A stretch of DNA of 64,000 bases from Taklimakanibacter deserti (GTDB lineage: Bacteria > Pseudomonadota > Alphaproteobacteria > Rhizobiales > Aestuariivirgaceae): the NCBI GenBank assembly GCA_003574785.1, contig QORU01000003.1:1-64000 (forward strand), given 5' to 3'. Position numbers and translations under genes: made by a program. Positions 1-7,225 of this stretch are shown piece after piece; the stretch's first letter is position 1; each line of letters starts with the position of its first letter. The notes beneath the pieces were generated by a model. It made no database searches. It saw nothing but the letters and a program-made list of their open reading frames with translations, and was not told the DNA's origin.

Positions 1-94
1 TGCCACGCGCTACGAAAAGACCGACAGATGCTTTGCTGGCTTCATCAATATCGTCGCAGCCTTCCTCGCATCCAGTGATTGTAAACAAGCCTTA

Positions 95-141
95 GCGCGC
101 ATCCCGGCGAAGTGGAATCACTTCGCCGAAAGGATTCGCGC
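95..141. repeat. Palindromic intergenic repeat
   Basis: A long imperfect palindrome. The inner 10-bp arms CGGCGAAGTG (105-114) and CACTTCGCCG (119-128) are perfect around a GAAT loop, and the outer arms at 95-104 and 132-141 match at 9 of 10 positions. The layout resembles the extragenic palindromes scattered through Rhizobiales genomes. It overlaps the degenerate end of the transposase frame. Confidence 0.7.
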
Positions 142-155
142 CAATCAATATCCTG

Positions 156-202
156 GAGCAAATCCTTATCGCCAAAGTCTTCAACTTTGGCGGGATTTGC
201 TC
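156..202. repeat. Composite palindrome with nested stems
   Basis: Outer 10-bp arms GAGCAAATCC (156-165) and GGATTTGCTC (193-202) enclose a second perfect 9-bp stem, 170-178 with 184-192, around a CTTCA loop. A 4-base TTAT bulge separates the two stems on one side. With the palindrome 14 bp upstream it forms a mosaic element typical of intergenic REP/BIME-like DNA. Confidence 0.7.
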
Positions 203-205
203 TAA

Positions 206-556
206 TTCGAGCCGCTTCCGGCCGCCCTCAGTTCAATATCCCTTCAGATCGCGCCGCTACGCGCGGACTCCCGGTATTATTCCTGAAAATTTTTAGTTTT
301 TTCCTGTCAGGAACGAAAAAACACATTTTTCCGCTCAAATATGTTGTAAGTGCAACATCACTAGTGTAAGATAGAAACCAACCTAAAACTGTCACAACGC
401 CACTTCTTTTTGCGACTAACTTTCCTGCGCGTCGGACAACGTAAAAAACTTAGCTTTTACAGGTATTTAGATTTATGAACTGGAGATGAATGGGCGGGCA
501 GGGGCTCGTTCAGAAAGTGAATCCCATGTTGTAATGGCAACAATGGAGGTAATATT
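206..556. other. AT-richer intergenic leader region
   Basis: About 350 bp without a convincing gene, clearly lower in GC than its surroundings. It holds a small palindrome (TTCCT-GTC-AGGAA, 301-313), an inverted repeat at 341-358 and the promoter candidate listed separately. An 85-codon open frame at 112-369 crosses the two palindromic repeats and has no coding features. Confidence 0.5.
344..372 (+). promoter_or_regulatory. Putative promoter overlapped by an inverted repeat
   Basis: TTGTAA (344-349) and TAAGAT (367-372) are separated by 17 bp, a plausible -35/-10 pair. The -35 box lies inside a perfect 6-bp inverted repeat (ATGTTG 341-346, CAACAT 353-358), where a repressor could act. It would drive the secreted VRDHR protein gene with a leader of about 180 nt. 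No start site is known; this is inference from consensus. Confidence 0.35.
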
Positions 557-970
557 ATGTTCAAGGCATTCACTTTCAAAACCCTGGCTTCCCTTGCGCT
601 GATCGCCGCGGTCGCCGCGGTCGGCGCCGCCGATCCGGCCCTGGCGAAAAAGAAGAAACCAGACGTGCCGAGCCAACAGGTGCCGGGTCATTGGGAGCGC
701 AGCGAGGACGGCGGCTTCGAGTGGGTCGGCAAGAAGCTGAAGAAAATGCCGATGACGGGCCAGCCCGTCGTCCGTGATCACCGCAACAATGGCGGCGTCA
801 CGGTGTCGGATACGGGCGATGGACCGATCGTCCGCGATCATCGGACCCAGCCCGTCGTGCGCGATCACCGCAGCAACGGCGGCGGCGTCACGGTTTCGGA
901 GACAGCGGATGGCCCGACCGTCCGCGATCACCGCAAGAAGAAGATTTATGGAATGCCTGTCTGGAACTGA
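557..970 (+). CDS. Secreted small protein with VRDHR repeats
   Basis: 137 aa. An N-terminal signal peptide (hydrophobic core about residues 9-24, cleavage near ALA at residue 30) is followed by a lysine-rich segment, a GHWE-GGFEWVG stretch and two 28-29 residue tandem units. Each unit carries two VRDHR pentapeptides (residues 72-76, 92-96, 101-105, 122-126) joined by a Gly/Val/Thr linker. A strong GGAGGT ribosome site at 545-550 fixes the start. It is a monocistronic gene followed by an AraC regulator on the same strand. I know no function for this repeat; a periplasmic or surface role is inferred from the signal peptide only. Confidence 0.8.
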   Translation: MFKAFTFKTLASLALIAAVAAVGAADPALAKKKKPDVPSQQVPGHWERSEDGGFEWVGKKLKKMPMTGQPVVRDHRNNGGVTVSDTGDGPIVRDHRTQPVVRDHRSNGGGVTVSETADGPTVRDHRKKKIYGMPVWN

Positions 971-1088
971 GGTGAGGAGGTCACTCACTTGACGAAGGGG
1001 CGCCGGTTCTCCGAGCCGACGCCAGATTGTGGCAACCGAGCGGGGATCGGCCTTGGGCGATCTCCGCTCATAATGAAGCGGCATAGCG

Positions 1089-2105
1089 ATGAACAAACTC
1101 GTTTGGCATGAATTCAGCACCAATGTGTCGCCGGAAAGCGAGCGCTTACCGGTGTTTTACGAAGACCTGATGATCCGGCACGAGGCGGCGCTCGATGTAG
1201 TACCGCAGCAGGACATGCAGTTCTCGGGCACGATCAAGCGCTGCCTTCTCGGCACCGTCGACGTGGCCAAGATCACGACCACGGTCGCGAGCTACGTGCG
1301 CACGCCCGAACTGGTCAGCGATGGGCGCGATGCGGTGTTCGTGGTCATCTGCCTCGATGGCAGCATGCTGTGCACGCAGGCCGAAGAGCCGGTCAGGATC
1401 GGCCCGGGCGAAGGCGTCGTCTGCGACAGCGTCGAACCCGGCGGACTGCAAATGGAAACCGCGACGCGCTATTGGGCGCTGAAGGTGACGCGCGCCGACA
1501 TGGCGAAGCTGGTGCCGCACATCAAGCGCTTCGCCGGACTGAAGCTCAACAATACCGGCATGGCGGTAAAACTCCTGGCGCGCTATCTCGACAGCCTGCA
1601 AGGCGGCGATGCCGTGGGCGATGAACGCGAAGCGCGCATCTTCGGCGAGCATCTCCTCGATCTCATCGGCATGGCGATCGGCGCCGAGGGCGAAACCCGG
1701 CAGCTGGCCGAGCGGCGCGGGGTCAGGGCCGTGCGCCACGCCGCCGTGCTGCGCGAGATCGAGCGGAACATCCGCGACAGCCGGCTGAGCGCGGCCTCGG
1801 TCGCGGAACGGCTCGGCGTCACGCCGCGCTATGTGCATTTCCTCCTCGAGGAAAGCGGCCGCACTTTTTCCGAGCATGTCCTCGTCCGCCGGCTCAAGCT
1901 GGTCGAGACGCAGCTCAGCGATGCCGAGAAGGGCAATCTCAAGATCTCCGCCATCGCCCGGCACTCAGGCTTCACCGACATGTCCTATTTCAACCGCTGC
2001 TTCCGCAGCCATTTCGGCGATACGCCGTCAGGCTACCGCAAGCGGATTACGGCAAGGAGCATCACGCCGGAGGGAGCGGCCGGCGGGCTGGCGCTCGGAG
2101 GCTAA
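1089..2105 (+). CDS. AraC-family transcriptional regulator
   Basis: 338 aa. The N-terminal 180 or so residues resemble the AraC_binding_2 (AraC/XylS ligand) domain. The C-terminal third is a standard double helix-turn-helix, with SAASVAERLGVTPRYVHFLL in the first and KISAIARHSGFTDMSYFNRC in the second, ending in the usual F-G-xTPSGYRKR box. It points convergently at the outer-membrane protein gene 24 bp downstream. The ligand is unknown; neighbouring genes (porin-like protein, SDR/MFS operon) are possible targets by proximity only. Confidence 0.93.
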   Translation: MNKLVWHEFSTNVSPESERLPVFYEDLMIRHEAALDVVPQQDMQFSGTIKRCLLGTVDVAKITTTVASYVRTPELVSDGRDAVFVVICLDGSMLCTQAEEPVRIGPGEGVVCDSVEPGGLQMETATRYWALKVTRADMAKLVPHIKRFAGLKLNNTGMAVKLLARYLDSLQGGDAVGDEREARIFGEHLLDLIGMAIGAEGETRQLAERRGVRAVRHAAVLREIERNIRDSRLSAASVAERLGVTPRYVHFLLEESGRTFSEHVLVRRLKLVETQLSDAEKGNLKISAIARHSGFTDMSYFNRCFRSHFGDTPSGYRKRITARSITPEGAAGGLALGG

Positions 2106-2129
2106 TGGCACGAGCACCTGTTTGCTGGG

Positions 2130-2915
2130 TCAGAAACGGATCACGGCGCCCAGGATCGGGCCCTGCTGAACCACGTCGAACACGAAACCATCATCCTCGT
2201 AGTCGACGCTGAGACCGCGATAGCCGGCGATCAGTGATACCGAATCGCTCGCCTCATAGCCGAGGGCGCCCATCAGGTCCCAGGTGAGTTCGGACGATAC
2301 GCCGAACCCGCCGATCATCGCCCATGAGGTGAGGAAGAATTCCGGACCGAGATTGAGCCTGCCCCTGGCGCCGATGATCGGATCGACCCAGGTCGCGCTG
2401 TCGCTGCCCGAAGCATTGATGACGTTGCCGGAGAAGTCGAGATCCGTCTTCACCCACCAGACTCGCGCTCCGGCCAGCGCATCGAGAGTTCCGCCTTCCG
2501 CGTCGATCAGGCGATATTCAGCCGTCCCGAGGAGTGTGAGGACTTCGGTTGTCAGCTCGATATCGGCGTCGACCCGGCGCGCCTCGACTTCGTCATCGGC
2601 CGAGAGCTTCACGTAGAGGAGGTCGGTCAGGAACGCGAGACGGCCATAGCGGGCTTCGCCCGCGCCCATGAAGCCGACGTCGAAATGCTTGAGAATGTCG
2701 CTGAAGGAAAGATCCACCTCGACCGCGGGCAGACCGAACTGCGCGATGTCGCCGTCGAGTCCGGCGGCCCAGACATAAGGTGCGAAGGCGAATTCCCACC
2801 CGCTCTCGGTCGTGAACTCCGCCTGCTCGGGCGCCAGCAGATCGGCCGAGGCCGCCTGGCCGGTGAGCCCTAGGAGCGCAGCGACGCTGCATGCGAGATA
2901 GCGAGGAGCCTTCAT
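2130..2915 (-). CDS. Outer-membrane beta-barrel protein
   Basis: 261 aa from the ATG at 2915, chosen because it begins a clean signal peptide (MKAPRYLACSVAALLG, cleavage after QAASA). The frame continues 25 codons upstream, but that stretch has no signal character. The mature protein alternates short polar and aromatic segments rich in Gly, Trp and Tyr and ends in a C-terminal Phe (VIRF), the typical terminus for BAM-inserted barrels. No specific family was recognised. A perfect 18-bp inverted repeat lies 59-76 bp upstream. Confidence 0.78.
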   Translation of the reverse strand: MKAPRYLACSVAALLGLTGQAASADLLAPEQAEFTTESGWEFAFAPYVWAAGLDGDIAQFGLPAVEVDLSFSDILKHFDVGFMGAGEARYGRLAFLTDLLYVKLSADDEVEARRVDADIELTTEVLTLLGTAEYRLIDAEGGTLDALAGARVWWVKTDLDFSGNVINASGSDSATWVDPIIGARGRLNLGPEFFLTSWAMIGGFGVSSELTWDLMGALGYEASDSVSLIAGYRGLSVDYEDDGFVFDVVQQGPILGAVIRF

Positions 2916-2973
2916 GGTCACCCTTTCACCGACGATGCCTGCATCCCGTACCCCCGCCACGGTTCGATACATA

Positions 2974-2991
2974 GTTGGACTATGGTCCAAC
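2974..2991. promoter_or_regulatory. Perfect inverted repeat, candidate operator
   Basis: GTTGGAC-TATG-GTCCAAC, two perfect 7-bp arms with a 4-bp spacer, lies between the end of the SDR gene and the start of the outer-membrane protein gene. It sits about 60 bp upstream of the latter's start codon, a usual operator position. The 18-bp size would suit a TetR- or GntR-type dimer, but neither is encoded next to it. Confidence 0.5.
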
Positions 2992-3079
2992 CGCCCTGAT
3001 ATCTGCCGTAAGTTAACACATGAAAGTTCAAATACCGACAGCCCTCAGTCCCGCGGCGTATGACGCTCGTCTTGATCGA

Positions 3080-3859
3080 TTACGATTTGACTGGAACCGT
3101 GTAATTGAGCGGCAGGCGGCCGCCATCGACATAGATCGTCTGGCCGGTGACATAGCTCGCATCGTCGGAGGCGAGAAAAGCCGCGATCGCGGCGACCTCG
3201 GCCGCTTCGCCGATACGGCCCAGAGGCGTGCGCGACAGAAGCCGCTGGCGCGCCGCGGGATCGGCGTTCACGGTGGTGAGCATGTCGGTCATGATCGAGC
3301 CCGGCCCGATGGCGTTGACGCGGATGCCGTATTCGGCAAGGCCGAGCGACATCACTTTGGTGAGCTGGTTGACGCCGCCCTTGGACGCCGAATAGGGCAC
3401 TTGCGTCGCGATGGTGACGACGGCGTTGACCGAGGACATGTTGACGATGGCGCCCGGCTTGCGGCCCGCCTCCACCTGCTTCACCATCTGGCGTGCGACC
3501 GCCTGGCCGACCAGGAAGGCCCCCTTGAGATTGACCCTGATCACCCGGTCGAAATCGGCTTCCGAAATGTCGAGGATGGTGCCGGAGATGGTGATCCCGG
3601 CATTGTTGACGAGGATGTCGATGGCGCCATGCGTATCGACGACCTCAGCGATCATCCGGTCGACGTCGGCCTTGTCGCCGACATCGCAGTGGAGATAATG
3701 CGCGGCACCGCCCAGGGATACGGCCGTCGCCGTCCCCGTCGCATCATCGATATCGGCGAGGACCACGCGGGCTCCTTCCGCCAGGAGACGCTCGGCGCAA
3801 GCGCGGCCGATGCCTCGCGCGGCACCCGTGACAATGGCTATCCTGTCCTTCAGCTTCAT
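3080..3859 (-). CDS. SDR-family NAD(P)-dependent oxidoreductase
   Basis: 259 aa, the standard length for a classical short-chain dehydrogenase. The cofactor motif TGAARGIG is near residue 12, NNAG near 88, the catalytic Ser in the NMSSVNAV segment, the YSASK catalytic Tyr-Lys pair near 156, and a C-terminal YVTGQTIYVDGG. It resembles FabG/glucose-dehydrogenase-like SDRs. It is the last gene of a minus-strand set of three (MFS transporter, SDR, SDR) with 30-bp gaps. The substrate cannot be told from sequence; co-transcription with a transporter suggests catabolism of an imported compound. Confidence 0.93.
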   Translation of the reverse strand: MKLKDRIAIVTGAARGIGRACAERLLAEGARVVLADIDDATGTATAVSLGGAAHYLHCDVGDKADVDRMIAEVVDTHGAIDILVNNAGITISGTILDISEADFDRVIRVNLKGAFLVGQAVARQMVKQVEAGRKPGAIVNMSSVNAVVTIATQVPYSASKGGVNQLTKVMSLGLAEYGIRVNAIGPGSIMTDMLTTVNADPAARQRLLSRTPLGRIGEAAEVAAIAAFLASDDASYVTGQTIYVDGGRLPLNYTVPVKS

Positions 3860-3889
3860 TCTACCTGCACTCTGTTTTTCGGATGATGA

Positions 3890-4645
3890 TCAGCCCGGCA
3901 GTGTTCCGCCGTGCTCCGGATCGATGACGATCGATGCCAGAGTCACATGGCGCGGGCGCGACAAGGTGAAAATGCCCGCCTCGACGATATCGCGATTGGT
4001 GGCGAGCGAAGAAAGCGGGCGCGGGGCGTTCCAGGCTTGCGCATCGAGCGGCGATATGTCGACGAGATCGGGCGGATAGAGCGCGCTCACGCGGATGGAC
4101 CGGCCCCTGAGCTCCTGCCGCAGGCCTTCGGTCATGCCGGTCTGTCCATGCTTGGCGGCGTGGAAGGCGATCGATTCGCCATGCAGCGGCACATTGGGCA
4201 GGCCTGCGACCGAGATGATGTTGAGGATGTCGCCGGCGCCCGAAGCCTCGAGCGGCTTGATGAGGCCGCGGGTGAAGAGCAAGGTGCCGGTGACGCCGGA
4301 CGAGATGGTGGTGACGATGGCATAGGCATCATGCTCGTCCATCCGGCCCGGCAGCCATTGCGCGCCATTGTTGATCAGGATGTCGATGTGCGGCATCTCA
4401 TCGCGCATCTTCTTGGCGGTCTGCGTGACCTGGCCCGGATCGGCGAGATCGAAGACCAGCGTCTGCGGGCGCTTGCCGGTGCGATCGCCGATGGCCTCGG
4501 CCATGGTGGTGACCTGCTCGGTGTTGCGGCCGGTCATGATGACCTCGGCGCCGAGATCGGCGAGGCTGACGGCGAAGGCGGCGCCGAGCCCCCGGCCGGC
4601 GCCGGTGATGACCGCGATCTTGCCCGTGAAATCCGGCCTGTCCAT
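3890..4645 (-). CDS. SDR-family protein lacking the catalytic tyrosine
   Basis: 251 aa from the ATG at 4645, which follows a good GGGGAG ribosome site; an ATG six codons upstream is also possible. TGAGRGLG is the cofactor motif and INNGAQW replaces the usual NNAG context. A Ser is present (IISVAG), but the YxxxK motif reads FHAAK, so the catalytic Tyr is Phe through a single-base TAC-to-TTC type change. It may be a weak or non-canonical reductase, or a structural partner of the second SDR 30 bp downstream. C-terminal positions are otherwise SDR-like. Confidence 0.88.
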   Translation of the reverse strand: MDRPDFTGKIAVITGAGRGLGAAFAVSLADLGAEVIMTGRNTEQVTTMAEAIGDRTGKRPQTLVFDLADPGQVTQTAKKMRDEMPHIDILINNGAQWLPGRMDEHDAYAIVTTISSGVTGTLLFTRGLIKPLEASGAGDILNIISVAGLPNVPLHGESIAFHAAKHGQTGMTEGLRQELRGRSIRVSALYPPDLVDISPLDAQAWNAPRPLSSLATNRDIVEAGIFTLSRPRHVTLASIVIDPEHGGTLPG

Positions 4646-4675
4646 CTTTCTCCCCTTGCTCATTCTCGATCCTAG

Positions 4676-5821
4676 CTAATAGGCATCGGCAGCGCCAGCA
4701 GCCCGCGCCGAGGCGGCAATCACCAGCGAAGCGAGCACGACCAGGCCCAGCGCCATGGTCAATCCGGTGAGCTCGGCGACAAAGCCGATGAGCGGCGGCC
4801 CGGCGAGGAAGCCGGCATAGCCGAGTGTCGTGACCGCGGCGATGCCGCGGCCCGGTGCGGATGGCTCGAGCCGGCCGCCGCCGGCGAAGAGGATGGGCGC
4901 GGCATTGCCGATGCCGATGCCGGCAAAAGCGAGAGCGACGATCGCGATCGGGACGGAAGGGATGACCAGCGCCAAGGCGAGCCCTGCCGCCATCAGAAGC
5001 GCGCTCCAGCGCACCAGCCGCGCCGCGCCGATCTTCATGCGCATCCAGTCGCCGAGCAGGCGTGAGAAGGACATGCCGGCGGCGAAAGCCGCAAAGCCCA
5101 GGGCCGCCGTGCTGGCATCGAGCGCGAAACGCTCCAGCAGCATGAGACCCGACCAGTCGACGACGGCGCCTTCCGCCATCAAGGCCAGGAAGCACAACAG
5201 GCCGAGGCCGATCGTCGCGCGGGTCGGCCAGACGAAGCCCTCGCCCGACAATCCCTTGTCGATCGTCGTCGGCAGGTAGAAGCGGATGGTGAGCAGAAAC
5301 ACGAGGAAGCAGACGGCGGAGCTGAGAAAGACATGTCCGGTTTCGCCGATCAGCCTGAGCAACAGCGCGCCCCACAGCGAGCCCGTCATGGCGCCGATGC
5401 TGAAACCCGCATGCAGGAGCGACATGGTCGGACGCCGCAGGGCCTTCTCGACCGCGATGCCATGGGCATTCATGGCGACATCCATGCTGCCGATCGCAGC
5501 GCCGAAGATCAGCGCGGCGGGCAGGAAGGTCCAGAGGTCCGGCATCATCGGCGGCAGGATGAAAGCGAGACAGAAGACGACGCCGGCGGTCGTGGTGACG
5601 CGAGCGCTGCCGAAGCGGTTGATGAGGACGCCGGAGAGCGGCATGGAAATGATGGCGCCGATCGCAATAGCGAGCAGCGCCAATCCGAAAATGCCGGGGC
5701 CGACGGCGAGGCGTTCCTTGGCGAGCGGAATGAGCGGGATCCAGCTGCCCAAAATGGTGCCGTGCACGAAGAAGGTGAGCGCGATGGCCCAGCGCGCTTT
5801 GTGGATGGCGGAAGAGAGCAT
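4676..5821 (-). CDS. MFS transporter, YbjJ-like
   Basis: 381 aa, about 12 predicted membrane helices and almost no soluble extensions. The loop between helices 2 and 3 carries the degenerate MFS signature NRFGSARV. The sequence pattern (SMDVAMNAHG in helix 4, LLHAGFSIGAMTGS in helix 5) is that of YbjJ-type major-facilitator members. It is the first gene of the three-gene minus-strand operon with two SDR genes, 30 bp ahead of the next one. The transported compound is unknown. The 192 bp to the divergent metalloprotease gene must hold both promoters; no clear box stands out. Confidence 0.9.
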   Translation of the reverse strand: MLSSAIHKARWAIALTFFVHGTILGSWIPLIPLAKERLAVGPGIFGLALLAIAIGAIISMPLSGVLINRFGSARVTTTAGVVFCLAFILPPMMPDLWTFLPAALIFGAAIGSMDVAMNAHGIAVEKALRRPTMSLLHAGFSIGAMTGSLWGALLLRLIGETGHVFLSSAVCFLVFLLTIRFYLPTTIDKGLSGEGFVWPTRATIGLGLLCFLALMAEGAVVDWSGLMLLERFALDASTAALGFAAFAAGMSFSRLLGDWMRMKIGAARLVRWSALLMAAGLALALVIPSVPIAIVALAFAGIGIGNAAPILFAGGGRLEPSAPGRGIAAVTTLGYAGFLAGPPLIGFVAELTGLTMALGLVVLASLVIAASARAAGAADAY

Positions 5822-6013
5822 GGAACCCCGGTCGAGATTCGGTTGCGTCGAGAAGTTCCCCTATCACTTTGTCGCAGCTAGACAAAATGCTGATTGCGTT
5901 GGCGGGCAAAGTGTAAGAGAAAACACCCTGCGCAGGACATGTGTGCCGCCACGGAAGCGGGCAGATTGCGCCATTGCCAATGACGACAGATGGGTGAGTG
6001 AGGGACTAACGGC

Positions 6014-6751
6014 ATGATGCTGGGCAGATTCGCTGCCGCCATGATCTTCCTGGCGGCAATGATGAACACTATGTGCCAGGCTGACGACCATCGGCTTCTG
6101 GTGCTGGAAGGCTCCTGGGTCAAATGGGGCAAGCCCCAATGGGGCTCGGGCGCCATCGTGAGTTTTGCATTCGCGTCGCATCCGCAAACTTCACCAAGCG
6201 CCCGCAATTGCTCATCGCTCCTGCCGTTCGACGAGCTGGTCAGGCGGACCGGATTGCCGCAGCGCCAGGTGTGGAGCGAAGCGGCAATGGCCTTCGCCTC
6301 CTGGGCGCAAGTCACCGGCCTCACTTTCGTCGAGACGAAAGATCCAGCGCGGGCGGACATCGTCATCGGCGCCCAGGGCAATCCGACCGGTCGCGCCTTC
6401 ACCAATGTCGAGCTCGATGCAGGGCCGGTTGCGCAGACCGCGGCGACCGAACGCGGCTTCGCCATATCGGCAGAGCCGCCGCGCGGAACAGGACCGCAAG
6501 GCCTGCGCTCGATCCGCAAGGCGCTCATCTGCTTCAATCCCCTTACCAGGTGGAAGATCGGCTTCGACGGCAAGCTCGATGTCTACGACCTGCGCTATAC
6601 GCTGACTCATGAGATCGGCCATGCCATCGGGCTCGATCATCCGGGCGTCGCCGGCGCGCTCATGGACTTTCGCTATGACGAGAAGCACAAGAGCCTGACG
6701 AAAGGCGACGTCGAGGCGGCGCAGCGGCTCTATGGGACGGGCGCGCGCTAG
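6014..6751 (+). CDS. Secreted matrixin-like zinc metalloprotease
   Basis: 245 aa. A signal peptide (cleavage near MCQA, residue 23) is followed by a catalytic domain with the full metzincin zinc site HEIGHAIGLDH near residue 200 (HExxHxxGxxH) and a downstream Met (ALMDF) suiting the Met-turn. The region before it (VWSEAAMAFASWAQVTGLTFVE) matches the N-terminal part of the matrixin catalytic domain. There is no obvious propeptide cysteine switch or C-terminal targeting repeat (no RTX), so secretion would be Sec-dependent to the periplasm or beyond. An ATG one codon later is equally usable. Substrate unknown. Confidence 0.88.
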   Translation: MMLGRFAAAMIFLAAMMNTMCQADDHRLLVLEGSWVKWGKPQWGSGAIVSFAFASHPQTSPSARNCSSLLPFDELVRRTGLPQRQVWSEAAMAFASWAQVTGLTFVETKDPARADIVIGAQGNPTGRAFTNVELDAGPVAQTAATERGFAISAEPPRGTGPQGLRSIRKALICFNPLTRWKIGFDGKLDVYDLRYTLTHEIGHAIGLDHPGVAGALMDFRYDEKHKSLTKGDVEAAQRLYGTGAR

Positions 6752-7225
6752 TCGGCAATCTGCCGATTTCATTGCCTGAATAGGGCAAAATAAATCACTG
6801 TTGCAATTTGACTGGACAGCAGACGTGCGGCGCGGCGTTGCCCGCACCGATTTGCAAGTGAATTCGCCGATTTTGAACTCGTGCCGCGAACTGGCACGTG
6901 CCTTGCTTATGGATTAACCACAATAACGATGACTGGTCCCACGGACGAGCCACGCCAAAGAACGAGGGAGGGAGGCCCTCAGAAGCGCACTGCACGCTGC
7001 AGAGGATTCTTGCTTCGCCCGCACGGCGAGCGTTGGATTTTCGTGACGCAACATTGCAGCTGCGCTTCCCAGGTCTCCCGACAACCTTGCCAAGTTGAAA
7101 ATCAGTGATCGGACAGACGGTCCGCGGTGGCGGACTTCCGTACACACACATTTGGCACGTGAACTGGTCCACTGCGGCGGCACAGAGCCGAGGTGATGGA
7201 CAGCAACTCTGGAGGAACGACTCGC
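6752..7225 (+). other. Control region and long leader of the monooxygenase operon
   Basis: 474 bp between the protease stop and the prmA start. It contains the sigma-54 promoter (6892-6908), an imperfect candidate activator site about 45-70 bp upstream (GTGCGG 6825-6830 with CCGCAC 6842-6847), and a leader of roughly 300 nt. The leader has a 6-bp stem GTCCGC-GGTG-GCGGAC at 7120-7135 and ends in the GGAGGA ribosome site at 7211-7216. Small frames inside it have no coding features. Confidence 0.55.
6892..6908 (+). promoter_or_regulatory. Sigma-54 (RpoN) promoter of prmABCD
   Basis: TGGCAC-GTGCC-TTGCTT: the -24 GG and -12 GC dinucleotides have the correct spacing and 11 of 11 consensus positions (TGGCAC-N5-TTGCW) are met. 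It lies about 320 bp before the prmA start codon, and the locus encodes its own sigma-54 activator 10 kb downstream. The expected start site is near 6919. The two facts support each other strongly. Confidence 0.85.

Larger units (their letters stand above)
2..205 (+). pseudogene. C-terminal remnant of an IS5-family transposase
   Basis: Frame 2 is open from the left edge to a TAA at 203-205. Its first 26 or so codons read ATRYEKTDRCFAG followed by a hydrophobic tail, the characteristic end of IS5-type DDE transposases (an R-Y-[DE]-K motif followed by a short hydrophobic helix). After about position 80 the reading runs into a palindromic repeat and no longer looks like transposase. The catalytic part would lie left of the window, so I cannot tell whether the element is intact there. 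The identification rests on motif memory only. Confidence 0.6.

Noticed and set aside
112..369. An 85-codon frame at the left edge
   Set aside because: It runs across two palindromic repeats and an AT-rich leader, has no ribosome site and no domain-like sequence.
4398..5909. A 503-codon minus-strand frame overlapping the MFS and SDR genes
   Set aside because: Same-strand frame-shifted shadow with Arg/His-rich composition; the transporter and SDR frames explain the DNA.
7153..7170. A second TGGCAC followed by CTGGTC in the prmA leader
   Set aside because: The -24 half is good, but the -12 half lacks TTGC, so it is not a usable sigma-54 promoter.
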